Shown: positions 20,981 to 32,698 of the stretch, piece after piece | How the letters are laid out: each line of letters begins with the position of its first letter | How positions within the stretch are numbered: the first letter of the stretch is position 1 | Origin: Mesostigma viride | Lineage: Eukaryota; Streptophyta; Mesostigmatophyceae; Mesostigmatales; Mesostigmataceae | Direction of reading: 5' to 3' | DNA: 53,053 nt | NCBI GenBank assembly: GCA_009746045.1 | Contig: RPFO01000154.1 | Span: forward strand, 2,383,501-2,436,553 | The notes under the pieces: model-generated | What the model was told of the DNA's origin: nothing | Database searches by the model: none | What the model saw: the letters and a program-made list of their open reading frames with translations, nothing else | Translations under genes and position numbers: made by a program

Positions 20981-22857
20981 AGGTGTTGGAAGGGGTGTTT
21001 CCCCCCCTGTTTCCGTGCATAGGGAAACTGTGCCGTTGTCGCCGTGCGAGGGGTCCATCTTCTCAAAATCTTTTCTTCGATTGGGTGAACACAAGTGACC
21101 GGTGTTACCGTAGGAACCGTTGGTTATCCTTGGAATCCTTGGATGGCCGGAATTGCAAATCTTTGTGGGAAGGGAGCTGGGAGGAGAGGCGGGCCGAAGG
21201 GTGGCGCTGTGTGGCAACCACAACCTTGATCGGCAGCCACGGAACCGTCATTTCTGGTCCTTTGATCGGTCATCCCTGGAATGCTTGGGGCAGATGACAA
21301 GATTTCCTGCATCCCATGGGCAAAAACCACGTTGCCTGGGGTATGAGAGGGGCCTCGTCTAGGAGACTTGTCGGGCAATTACAACAGCAGGCTCATGTTG
21401 CAGTGACACTGTACGTTGGGCCAAGGTCATTGTGACCTTGCCTGGGCCCGTTGCAAATGCTGGCTGCCACCTACGTTGCATGAGGTGATCCCACTGGGGT
21501 CAGCTTGCTTGGGCGTAGACGGTCTGGGTGGTGGTGGGTCTAGTCAGTCGCAATATCAGGGGTATCGTCTGCTCACCTGCGGCTGGGGCGGGCCTGCTGA
21601 TTTCGGCTCGATCCTGGTTTCTGATTGTGTTCGGAAGGCTTTGGGAGATGGGAGGTTGTGTGGATCCCTGGGCAGCGGGTTCCTGATGCTTGCAGTAATA
21701 CCCTGGGAATGCTTGAGCTGCCCCAGCACTTGCCTCCTTTGATGGCGACGCGGAGCGAGATTGCTGCTGTATAGTTGATGGGGATGTCGTTCGATTAGGG
21801 GGGGATCTGCCGGTCTGTCATGAAAGGTGCTGCCGCCAATTATCGGGCACGCATCGTGCTTATGTTGGGTCAGTGGTAGTCGCCGTATCCCGCAGGGCGG
21901 TCTCAGCACATACATCCTTGCAGGGGGACTCCTTTGTACTCTTTTATTCTGTGATAAGGGGACGGTCAGGGCATGCGACCAGCCAGGTAGGAAGGCACCG
22001 AGGCCCTTACTGTGGGTACGTGAACGGCCAATCAGCCATGGTGTTTATCCTGCGTGTAGGTAGAAGCAGCCCGTTATCCTCTTGACGGCTTTGCTATGAA
22101 CGTGGCAGGGGTGGAGAAGCAGCAACATCAATGACGAGAGACCAGATCAACGTAATTAGTGTCGTGGTTGCGCGTGTGTTGGCTGGCGCATTCAATTTGT
22201 TGCCCAGGATGTCTCAGGGGCAAGACGCGGGCTGGCACCCTCTTCCTCCCTTGGAGGAGAGATGCTACCCTAATGATCTGTTGGTTGTATGGCATGGATG
22301 GATCTGGATCCGGGTGTTTGCTAAGATTTCTGACAAGTGCACAAGAGTTGTGTGGCAGCATTGCGGGGTTTTGCTATGATCAGGCGTGATCGAGCGTGCC
22401 AGCAGTTGAAATATTGTGAAGGATTTCCATGGTGGCATTCATGAAATATAATCATTTCTTGCTTCAGTTTCCACCCACTCTTGCACTGGTCACTTGTGTG
22501 AGTGGTTGTCTCACTTATTGTTACTAGTAGAATTCAAGTGATTCTATACCTCTTGTACTTCCTCCTTGTTTGGTGTATCATATTTCTGTCATGAACTACA
22601 ACTTTTGCTGCCCGAGGTTAGAATACTAAGGGCCAGAAGTGAATTTTCAATTAGACAACCAGTGCAGGCCAGAAACTTAGCAAACTATTGGGCCATGCGA
22701 CCTTGCCGAGTGCCGGTACACTATCTATATGTGCAGTGAAACTGATGTGGGAGCCCCGCAGCCCCTATCGGTGAGTCTGCCAAAGCGCATCACAGATCTG
22801 TTGCCTGCATGCATGGGAGTAAATCTGTTGCCTTTGTGAGGGTTCGATCACAGGCCG
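20981..22857. other. Intergenic, no supported gene
   Basis: No frame here shows a domain, a splice-consistent structure or codon use like the two host genes. It includes the PP2C 3' UTR. A weak family C-like match (GACAACCAGTGCAGGCCAGAAA) lies near 22655-22676. Confidence 0.45.
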
Positions 22858-22943
22858 GCAGTAGTGCGGACTGCGGAAGGCACCAGCCCACCATTCCCCC
22901 TTCACAACGGGGTGTGGCAAGGTTGTGTCATGTCCCCATTTTT
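22858..22943 (+). pseudogene. Short LINE A reverse transcriptase fragment
   Basis: It matches the LINE A segment encoding AVVRTAEGTT to the LSP region (compare 42855-42940). It is cut off by the TTAA element that begins at 22950, and the LINE does not resume after that element. Confidence 0.75.
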
Positions 22944-22949
22944 AATTAA

Positions 22950-24686
22950 CCCGTGTTTTTTTAATTAGAACGCGATATATCGCGTTGTAAGCTTTTTTTA
23001 GAACGCGTATAGCACCTAAGGAAAATTTTTTTTCATGGTCATGTATATACTTTCCTGAAAGCCCATAAATCAAAGGATTTTTTGAGCTACTCAGACCTAC
23101 AAAATGCTAATTCATTAGAGAGATACACTGGTTTGAATACAGGGGGGTCTGACCTTGACCGCGATTTCTTGACCCTAGGTCACAAGTCATGTGCTTATTC
23201 ACAAATGGTTCATGAAAAAAATCTGGCTTCTTGCACGAGCTATGGGCAACATATGCAGGCTCTGTGAAACAAAACTCAGGCCCATTGGGCCACTGGAGCT
23301 ATTTTTCATTAGCATCACAATTACAACGCAGTACAACGCAGTGGGAAAAATGAGAGCCCTTCACAACATGACGCAACGACATGAGCCCCATAAACGGGGC
23401 CATAGTGAGCTTGGAGGGTCAAAACGTTGAAAATAGGTGTTGTATAAGTTATACAGCATCAAACATGCATCAAACATCATGACTGGATGACCTAATATGA
23501 CTGAATCAGGCAGCCATAGCCAAAGCATCATCCACTCTCACAACGTGTTGAGCACATGCCTCGTGGGAACGGAGGTGCTGGGTTTTCATTCCATAACGCG
23601 TGCAATACTGAAAGAAAGAGGCACGTGTAATGCAAGGCTTGGATAGGTTGAGTGATCCATGAGCTTACATGCAGGCAAAGATGACGCTGGAATGCATGCT
23701 AGCAAATGGTGGCAAGATGCTAACAACACATGATTATACACCATGATTATGGGCACCTAGCTGGTCTTCTTGCACAATCAACGCAGTATAAACCATCAAC
23801 ATCCAATCCTCACGATATATGCACGGCTTGACGACGTAAACAGCACCTAAATACTGCACACCTGCAACCTGCTATGGCTGACATGCAAGCAACGTCGAGT
23901 AGGATGGCGGTCTTAGAGAGGCTGGGCAGAGGTCGGTAGAAATAAGTGGAAAACTGGCAGAAACTAGGTAGAAACACGATATACTTACGCCTGCAAGCAC
24001 TATTGAGCCGGTGGCAGAGGCCATTTCCAGGAAAATACAGCATACCGTAGCAATAGCCACGGTCACGCCTTACGCTATTTGCAGGCACCATCATGCCCGG
24101 CGCTACCCAATAAAAGTCTGCACAATTCTCGGTTTAGCCGAGAGTCCGGACGTTCGGAATGAATAAACATGTGTTAAGAAGTCGAAACACCATGGAAATA
24201 CCAAGCATGGTGCCGCAGCAGACCCGAGTCTTGACGTAATAATATGTATGCCGGTTTCCAGGGTTTCCGCATGAAAGTTGGGTGAGAAACTGGAAAAAAC
24301 TACGTTTCCTTTGCCCCAGTACCTCAACAAACTCGTAGAAACCTAATTATCAACCTTTGAACGCATCATCATGGTCGTGCCACCCAACAGCCACTGAAAT
24401 TCGCGCGAAAACTGGCGAGATCTACCTGCCGCCATCGCCGTCGTCTTCACCTTCGTCCCGCGAAAATGCCTGATTTCAGTGGTACATATTTGTTTGCAGC
24501 TGTCACAAAAAAAATACCAAAAATACCAGGATTTTTTCTTGAATTCTATGAGATGTTTCTGACCTATCTTGAAAGTTTCAGACCAAAAATCGCATGTTTA
24601 ATAGGTTTGCCACGTGTCAGATTACAACGCGATACATCGCGTTCTAACCCTACAACGCGATGTATCGCGTTGTAAAAAAACACGGG
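22950..24686. mobile_element. piggyBac-like non-coding element, copy P1
   Basis: Perfect 13 bp inverted termini, CCCGTGTTTTTTT, are flanked on both sides by TTAA (22946-22949 and 24687-24690). TTAA targets with CCC-starting ends are characteristic of piggyBac elements. The subterminal regions contain palindromes of the form AACGCGATNNATCGCGTT: one at the left end and two at the right end. Length is 1,737 bp. No open frame has transposase motifs, so it is non-autonomous. A second, inverted and heavily interrupted copy lies at 26098-39361. Confidence 0.85.
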
Positions 24687-24693
24687 TTAAAGT

Positions 24694-24770
24694 GAATTAT
24701 AAAATGACTCCGTGGGGAGATCATATAGCACATATGGTTGCTTGATGGATTGAGGTGAGCGAAGCCACAA
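24694..24770 (-). repeat. LINE A 3' tail fragment
   Basis: Minus-strand LINE A tail with the conserved CTCCGTGGGGAG region, immediately right of P1. It is 5'-truncated within the 3' UTR. Confidence 0.6.
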
Positions 24771-25142
24771 TAAGCTAATGCGAAACCAATCTATAAAACC
24801 TGCCTAGAACTGCACTGATCAGTTGCTGGCCGACCAAGTGGTCCCAGCCCAGCTTGAACACCCGGCATTATAGAGACCCCACCTCTCTCTTGCTTGGACT
24901 GCTATGCATGACAAGAAGACAATTGCATGTCCAGGCCCATGCACACGCCAGCCCCTGCATGCATGTGGGCAAGCCCCCCCCCCCAGGAGGAAGGGGCCGG
25001 CGCTTTGCTGAGTAGAGTAGCTATAGGATTCTTGTAGCTTAGATCATGAGCTAGCTTAGAGTTAGCTTAGCTAGTTTTCGCGGCTTCGCTCACACACAAC
25101 CATCAGCAATGGAATGTATCAAGGAGCCAACCAGGAATGTAT

Positions 25143-26037
25143 CAAGGAGACATGCCAGCGCAGGCCAGAAATCGGGAGAATCCGGACCATGGTAGCTCGA
25201 GCCTGCCGTTATCTTGTCCGCGTGTTCGAGTCGTTCAGGATGATGAAGATGAATGGTGATTGAATTGAATTGAATTGTAACATAACTCCGTTGGGAGTAT
25301 ATGTAGCACATAGCCCAGAGAAGGGGCATATGGCCTATCATACATTCTAAGCTACTTCCTGCAAGGGTGGGAATGTAAACAACACTTGCTCTAGGTGCAC
25401 TAGGGCACCTGCACCACCCAGAGTTTCAGGCAACACCCAGCGAAGGGGAGCCTGTCATAGGTGGGGAAGATCATCATGGCTATACAAGAGCTAGGACATG
25501 GCTTCTCTACAGAGAGCATCTCTCTGCATGGCATAGCATGGCGAAATTCTTAATGCAACATCCATGGGGGTCCCGTTATAGGCAGGGCTTGGCTAAATCC
25601 TGTAGACAACATCCATGGGGGCCATTATGGGCGCACATGCGCGTGGGCCACATGCTAGGCTAAGCCTGACTAATCTACACTACTGGTATGAATTCCCTAG
25701 TCTGGGGTGGCAGGAGGGGGCTGCCAGGGCTTGTGGTCAACGTGGATGACCGCCCCCCTCCAGTATACCGGCTTCCCCCCTGCGCTGTGCCGGAGCTGAA
25801 GGTAGGCCGGATGAATGGTGATGGAAATGTGTATCCTTGTGCATTGAAATTATGGCTGGCTTGCGTGTAGAGGGACTAGATGACCTAGACGGTGGGGCCG
25901 GAAACAGCATGCTTGATCAGGGCGTGTGTTTCGAGCCTAACTGGCCGGGAGTGTCTAGTGGTGAGCACCATTGCTGCGATCGCTCTCCCACCATTTACGA
26001 GGAAATACCCGCAAATGGAAAACCACTGAAAAGGTCC
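25143..26037 (-). mobile_element. Family C SINE-like element interrupted by LINE B
   Basis: The pieces are 25143-25260 and 25810-26037. The fixed left boundary CAAGGAGACA and the 13 bp target duplication define it. The plus strand can be read as a short frame containing a GDGN motif, but the orientation of truncation shows the element runs on the minus strand, so that frame is not taken as coding. Confidence 0.75.
25261..25809 (-). mobile_element. LINE B copy, 5'-truncated in ORF1
   Basis: It is flanked by a 13 bp duplication, GATGAATGGTGAT (25248-25260 and 25810-25822). The left end is a (CAATT)n-type tail on the minus strand, followed inward by the CTCCC stem and a 3' UTR of about 400 bp. 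The right end is the last part of the ORF1 frame (VYWxGA and VGHKP-like region), where it is truncated. Confidence 0.85.
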
Positions 26038-27510
26038 ACCAGGAATGTATATGTGCTAAATGATCTCCCATCGGAGCCATGTTATATTTTAATTTAACTC
26101 GTGTTTTTTTACAACGCGATACATCGCGTTGTAGGGTTAGAACGCGATGTATCGCGTTGTAATCTGACACGTGGCAAGCCTATTAAACATGCGATTTTTG
26201 GTCTGAAACTTTCAACACAGGTCAGAGACGTCGATCTCATAGAATTCAAGAAAAAATCCTAGCTGGTATTTTTGGTATTTTTTTTGTGACAGCTGCAAAC
26301 AAATATGTACCACTGAAATCAGGCATGCATTTTCGTGGGACGAAGGTGAAGACGACGGCGATGGCAGCAGGTAGATCTCGCCAGTTTTCGCGCGAATTAC
26401 AGTGGCTGTTGGGTGGCACGACCATGATGATGCGTTCAAAGGTTGATAATTAGGTTTCTACGAGTTTGTTGAGGTATCGGGGCAAAGGAAACGTAGTTTT
26501 TTCCAGTTTCTCACCCAACTTTCATGCGGAAACCCTGGAAACCGGCATACATATTATTACGGCAGGACACGGGTCTGCTGTGGCACCATGCTTGGTATTT
26601 CCATGGTGTTTCGACTTCTCAGTAACACATGTTTATTCATTCCGAACGCCCGGACTCTCGGCTAAACCGAGATTTGTGCAGACTTAATTTTATTGGGTAG
26701 CTCCGGTGCCTGATGGTGCCTGCAAATAGCGTAAGGCGTGACCGTGGCTAGCTGCGGTATGCTGTATTGTGCTGCGGTATGCTGTATTTTCCTGGAAATG
26801 GCCTCTGCCACCGGCTCAATAGTGCTTGTGCACAGGCGTAAGTATATCGTGTTTCTACCTAGTTTCTGCCAGTTTTCCACTTATTTCTACCGACCTCTGC
26901 CCAGCCTCTCTAAGACCGCCATCCTACTCGACGTTGCTTGCATGTCAGCCATAGCAGGTTGCAGTTGCATGTGCAGTATTTAGGTGCTGTATACGTCATC
27001 AAGCCGTGCATATATCGTGAGGATAATTGGATGTTGATGGTTTATACTGCGTTGATTGTGCAAGACGGGGCGGACATGCTTAAGCAACACACCACCTCCA
27101 CCACCTCCGCCGTCGCAGCCCAGCTCCAACGGCAGACGCTTGACCTCCGCGAGGAGGCCGAGCTCGCCAAGCGTAGCCTCAACGTCATTGTCAAGAACCT
27201 CAAGATGGAGGAAGGTGAGAATTCCGAAAAGCTTGCGCGCGCTTTTGAGAGAGAAATCCTAGCTTGATCGCATGGGCCTTACTGGTGAGATCGAGCTGGT
27301 CGCCCACCGCCTTCCCCGCGCGCGGGGTAAGGCAGGGCCGCCCCCGCTCCTTCTCACCTTTAAGACCCCGGCGGACAAGATTTCTTTTCTCCGACGCCGC
27401 AAGCGGCTCGAGAAGACTCTCTTCACCATTGATGACGACTTGACCCTGGCGCAGCAACAACGGCGACGGGAGCTATGGCCGACCTACAGTCCAGACGAAA
27501 CTAACACCCA

Positions 27511-30500
27511 GAGGGGATTCATAGGTGTTTGCTCAATTTCACAAGTCTTCAAATGAGTAAAAAAAAAATCTTTCAGATCTGAGGGTACCTAAAGCTGGAC
27601 TGTTGCAGGCAGCATGTAGACCATGAAAATAGACCACCCACGAAAATTGGGCTCATTCTGAGCTCAAATGGTGACATGTGACAGCATACATGTGCAGTTT
27701 TTCGTCATTTCCCCCCTTTACTTACATGAAACAAATATGAATAGTGGACAAATGAACTCATTTCAGGCTGGATTCTTGCAGGCAGCATCTAGACCATGAA
27801 AATAGACCACCCACGAAAATTGGGCTCATTCTGAGCTCAAATGGTGACATGTGACAGCATACATGTGCAGTTTTTCGTCATTTCCCCCCTTTACTTACAT
27901 GAAACAAATATGAATAGTGGACAAATGAACTCATTTCAGGCTGGATTCTTGCAGGCAGCATCTAGACCATGAAAATAGACCACCCACAAAAATTGGGCTC
28001 ATTCTGAGCTCAAATGGTGACATGTGACAGCATACATGTGCAGTTTTTCGTCATTTTCCCCCTTTTCTTACATGAAACAAATATGAATAGTAGACAAATG
28101 AACTCATTTCAGGCTGGATTCTTGCAGGCAGCATCTAGACCATGAAAATAGACCACCCACAAAAATTGGGCTCATTCTGAGCTCAAATGGTGACATGTGA
28201 CAGCATACATGTGCAGTTTTTCGTCATTTTCCCCCTTTTCTTACATGAAACAAATATGAATAGTGGACAAATGAACTCATTTCAGGCTGGATTCTTGCAG
28301 GCAGCATGTAGACTATGAAAATAGACCACCCACAAAAATTGGGCTCATTCTGAGCTCAAATGGTGACATGTGACAGCACACATGTGCAGTTTTTCGTCAT
28401 TTTCCCCCTTTTCTTACATGAAACAAATATGAATAGTGGACAAATGAACTCATTTCAGGCTGGATTCTTGCAGGCAGCATCTAGACCATGAAAATAGACC
28501 ACCCACAAAAATTGGGCTCATTCTGAGCTCAAATGGTGACATGTGACAGCATACATGTGCAGTTTTTCGTCATTTCCCCCTTTACTTACATGAAACAAAT
28601 ATGAATAGTGGACTTGTAAATGAACTCATTTCAGGCTGGATTCTTGCAGGCAGCATCTAGACCATGAAAATAGACCACCCACAAAAATTGGGCTCATTCT
28701 GAGCTCAAATGGTGACATGTGACAGCATACATGTGCAGTTTTTCGTCATTTTCCCCCTTTTCTTACATGAAACAAATATGAATAGTAGTAAACAAATGAA
28801 CTCATTTCAGGCTGGATTCTTGCAGGCAGCATTTATACCATGAAAATAGACCACCCACAAAAATTGGGCTCATTATGAGCTCAAATGGTGACATGTGACA
28901 GCATACATGTGCAGTTTTTCGTCATTTTCCCCCTTTTCTTACATGAAACAAATATGAACAGTGGACAAATGAACTCATTTCAGGCTGGATTCTTGCAAGC
29001 AGCATCTAGACCATGAAAATAGACCACCCACAAAAATTGGGCTCATTCTGAGCTCAAATGGTGACATGTGACAGCATACATGTGCAGCTTTTCGTCATTT
29101 GCACCGGTTTCTTACATGAAACAAATAGGAATCATGACCAAATGAACTCATATCGAGCTGCCAGGATTCTTGCAAGCAACATTTAAACCATAATACTACA
29201 CCACCTACAAAAATTGGGCTCATTATGAGCTCAAATGGTGACATGTGACAGTATAAATATGCAGTTTTACGCCATTTTCATCGTTTTCTTACACGAAATA
29301 AATAGGAATCATGACCAAATTATCATAACCATATACTCCCAACGGAGTTATGTTACAATTCAATTCAATTCAATTCAATGACCAAATGAGCTCATATGAG
29401 GGGATTCATAAGTGTTTGCTCAATTTCACAAGTCTTCAAATGAGTAAAAAAAAAATCTTTCAGATCTGAGGGTACCTAAAGCTGGACTGTTGCAGGCAGC
29501 ATGTAGACCATGAAAATAGACCACCCACAAAAATTGGGCTCATTCTGAGCTCAAATGGTGACATGTGACAGCATACATGTGCAGTTTTTCGTCATTTTCC
29601 CCCTTTACTTACATGAAACAAATATGAATAGTGGACAAATGAACTCATTTCAGGCTGGATTCTTGCAGGCAGCATGTAGACCATGAAAATAGACCACCCA
29701 CAAAAATTGGGCTCATTCTGAGCTCAAATGGTGACATGTGACAGCATACATGTGCAGTTTTTCGTCATTTTCCCCCTTTTCTTACATGAAACAAATATGA
29801 ATAGTGAACAAATGAACTCATATCAGGCTGGATTCTTGCAGGCAGCATGTAGACCATGAAAATAGACCACCCACAAAATTTGGGCTCATTCTGAGCTCAA
29901 ATGGTGACATGTGACAGCATACATGTGCAGTTTTTCGTCATTTTCCCCCTTTACTTACATGAAACAAATATGAATAGTGGACAAATGAACTCATTTCAGG
30001 CTGGATTCTTGCAGGCAGCATTTATACCATGAAAATAGACCACCCACAAAATTTGGGCTCATTCTGAGCTCAAATGGTGACATGTGACAGCATACATGTG
30101 CAGTTTTTCGTCATTTTCCCCCTTTTCTTACATGAAACAAATATGAATAGTGAACAAATGAACTCATATCAGGCTGGATTCTTGCAGGCAGCATTTATAC
30201 CATGAAAATAGACCACCCACAAAAATTGGGCTCATTCTGAGCTCAAATGGTGACATGTGACAGCATACATGTGCAGTTTTTCGTCATTTTCCCCCTTTTC
30301 TTACATGAAACAAATATGAATAGTGAACAAATGAACTCATTTCAGGCTGGATTCTTGCAGGCAGCATCTAGACCATGAAAATAGACCACCCACAAAAATT
30401 GGGCTCATTCTGAGCTCAAATGGTGACATGTGGCAGCATACATGTGCAGTTTTTCGTGAGTTTCTCGGTTAACTTCCATGAAACAAATATGAATAGTGGA

Positions 30501-30720
30501 CAAATGAACTCATATCAGGCTGGATTCTTGCAGGCAGCATTTATACCATGAAAATAGACCACCCACAAAAATTGGGCTCATTCTGAGCTCAAATGGTGAC
30601 ATGTGACAGCATACATGTGCAGTTTTTCGTCATTTTCTCGGTTATCTTACATGAAACAAATATGAATATTGAACAAATGAACTCAGATCAGGCTGGAAAC
30701 TTGTAAGCAGCATGTAGACC
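27511..30720 (+). repeat. Left arm: 173 bp tandem repeat array
   Basis: Units start CAGGCTGGATTCTTGCAGG. Starts at 27764, 27937, 28110, 28283, 28456, 28632, 28808 and 28981 are spaced 173 (twice 176). A second set at 29651, 29824, 29997, 30170, 30343, 30516 and 30689 is spaced exactly 173. A full copy of the element terminus recurs at 29398, with the same 80-base spacing to the first repeat as at 27511. Units are highly alike at the centre and decay at the inner and outer borders. Confidence 0.93.
29321..29377 (+). mobile_element. 57 bp LINE B tail insertion
   Basis: It is flanked by the 10 bp duplication ATGACCAAAT (29311-29320 and 29378-29387). It contains the conserved ACTCCCAACGGAGT stem and a (CAATT)n tail, with about ten unassigned bases at its 5' end. 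It is the shortest clear retro-insertion in the window. Confidence 0.85.
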
Positions 30721-30724
30721 ATCA

Positions 30725-31830
30725 AACAGTATAGCAGATGGGCCATGTCGCAACTCCACGTGGAGTGGGCGATGCCAAACATGCGTCGTATCGCATGGTG
30801 GCACCCCTCCACGTGGTGCCGTCGCCCATGCACCAGCACCTCCGCCACAACCGGCACCGAGCATTCGTATTTCCCATGGTGTCGGCCAAACTCTGGCAAG
30901 GTGACTGTCACATGCTCCAGGCCGGCAGCGACAAAGAGCCCCACCACCAGCTGCCGGCGTTCATTGCAGGACAGCCCCCAATATTTGCTACGTGCCGCCT
31001 CCCATATTACAAAGGATGACAGGGGGCTCTGGGGATCTTGTATGCATCTATCAAAGAGACAACCAGCGCAGGCCAGAAATCGGGAGAATCCGGACCATGG
31101 TAGCTCGAGCCTGCCGTTATCTTTTCCGCGTTTTCGAGTCGTTCAGGATGATGAAGATGAATGGTGATGGAAATGTGTATCCTTGTGCATTGAAATTATG
31201 GCTGGCTTACGTGTGGAGCGACTAGATGACCTAGACGGTGGGGCCGGAAACAGCATGCTTGATCAGGGCGTGTGTTTCTATGTTTACAACACCGCCCGCG
31301 CAGCTCTGCCGCGATCACATGGGCATTACAGGCGTATTTCAGTACTGTTGTTGCTGATGATTTGAATCCTGCTGTGCGGCACCCACCACCTACATCATCA
31401 TCGTCATCACTGCCGATATCCAGATGGTCGACCTGATCGTCATGATCAACGTCTACTACGACGTTGTAGGCCTCGTACAAGGGGAATCGACGCTGCCTGG
31501 GCATCAATTCCCCTTGTACGAGACAGGCCCCTGGTGGTCGGGACGTAAGAGCAGCAACACCAAAACGGCAACGAACATTCTCCAGCAAGCTGCCTCATCC
31601 CCGGCTAAAACAGGGGGCCTGGGGCAAGGGTCTTTTTCAATTTCCAACGACAGAAAATTCCAGCGCCCCCCACCATATTCGTCACGGCGCCTCCAATAGT
31701 CTGAACCTTCACGACCGCCCATGGCAGCTCTCGCAATTATGTTGGCACGCCTCTCCCAATTATGCCTCTCCTGCCTCGTTTGTGGCTCGATCTTCCGCCG
31801 CCTCAGCGCGGCGCATGAGAGTTCCATTCA
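30725..31830 (-). pseudogene. Decayed Harbinger-like transposase pieces
   Basis: Two minus-strand segments resemble the N-terminal half of PIF/Harbinger-type (DDE_Tnp_4) transposases. The first (31827 down to about 31510) has WRRRDEY, NFLSLEIEKDPCP and DEAACWRMF. The second (about 31040 down to 30725) has YWGLSCNERRQL, YECSVPVVAEVL and a helix-turn-helix-like RRMFGIAHSTWS. They are separated by an Asp-rich frame (DHLDIGSDDDDD) and a family C insertion (31052-31276). No catalytic DDE core is visible. Assignment rests on my memory of the family pattern and is tentative. Confidence 0.4.
31052..31276 (-). mobile_element. Family C SINE-like fragment
   Basis: It shares the fixed boundary CAAAGAGACAACCAGCGC with other copies and is flanked by a short TCTAT repeat (31047-31051 and 31277-31281). 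It lies between the two Harbinger-like pieces. Confidence 0.65.
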
Positions 31831-31837
31831 GAATTCA

Positions 31838-32440
31838 TTCACCGACCCCCAACACTGACCGTACAGCCTGAACATGCAAAAAGGTCTTGCATTCTCAATG
31901 AAAATGGGCTGTAACGGCATTCCATTGAGAATTCCATTGAGAACTCATTCACCGACCCCCAACACTGACCGTACAGCCTGAACATGCAAAAAGGTCTTGC
32001 ATTCTCAATGAAAATGGGCTGTAACGGCATTCCATTGAGAATTCCATTGAGAACTCATTCACCGACCCCCAACACTGACCGTACAGCCTGAACATGCAAA
32101 AAGGTCTTGCATTCTCAATGAAAATGGGCTGTAACGGCATTCCATTGAGAATTCCATTGAGAACTCATTCACCGACCCCCAACACTGACCGTACAGCCTG
32201 AACTGGGCTGAACATGCGAAAAGGACTTGCATTCTCAATGAAAATGGGCTGTTGCGGCATTCCATTGAGAATTCCATTGAGAACTCATTCACCGACCCCC
32301 AACACTGACCGTACAGCCTGAACTGGGCTGAACATGCGAAAAGGACTTGCATTCTCAATGAAAATGGGCTGTTGCGGCATTCCATTGAGAATTCCATTGA
32401 GAACCCATTCACCGACCCCCAACACTGACCGTACAACCTG
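31838..32440. repeat. 110/120 bp tandem repeat upstream of the PHD-polyQ gene
   Basis: Six copies of ACCGACCCCCAACACTGACC start at 31841, 31951, 32061, 32171, 32291 and 32411. The spacing is 110, 110, 110, 120 and 120; the longer units carry an extra CTGGGCTGAA-type decamer. The array ends about 260 bases before the start codon at 32699, so it may be promoter or leader DNA of that gene. Repetitive minus-strand frames across it are artefacts. Confidence 0.9.
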
Positions 32441-32698
32441 AACTGGGCTGAACATGCGAGAAACGAAGGACCATCCAAAAAGTGAAACAGTCCGCGGCGT
32501 TGTCCGAGCCTCGCATGCAAATGGCATTTGAATGAACAAAGCGCAGTGACCGTCGTCTTTGCGCGCGCGCGGGTGGAGGTGCGTGCACTAGTCTGCCAAG
32601 AAAACACTGCAGGGCATGCGCGCACGAACACAACGAGAACGTGCCAGCCTATGACGTCGTCGACGATGAAGTTCGTCGTCCGCTAAATTGTAGGGGAT

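Larger units (their letters stand above)
24815..26093 (+). pseudogene. LINE A-related 3' fragment split by family C and LINE B
   Basis: Its pieces are 24815-25142 and 26051-26093. The first encodes a frame-broken ORF2 C-terminus (VVPAQ-like region, then the Pro-rich GKPPPP segment) and the 3' UTR; the second is the LINE 3' tail. Between them a family C element (25143-26037) is flanked by a 13 bp duplication, ACCAGGAATGTAT (25130-25142 and 26038-26050). That element itself contains a LINE B insertion. Confidence 0.8.

Noticed and set aside
27591-30700. Regular repeats considered as a CRISPR array
   Set aside because: The 173 bp units are directly adjacent without unique spacers, in eukaryotic DNA, and lie in inverted pairs at both ends of an element.
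31839-32631. Repeated minus-strand frames beginning MECRYSPFSLRMQ
   Set aside because: They are translations of the 110/120 bp tandem repeats with identical starts and stops in each unit; no domain is present.
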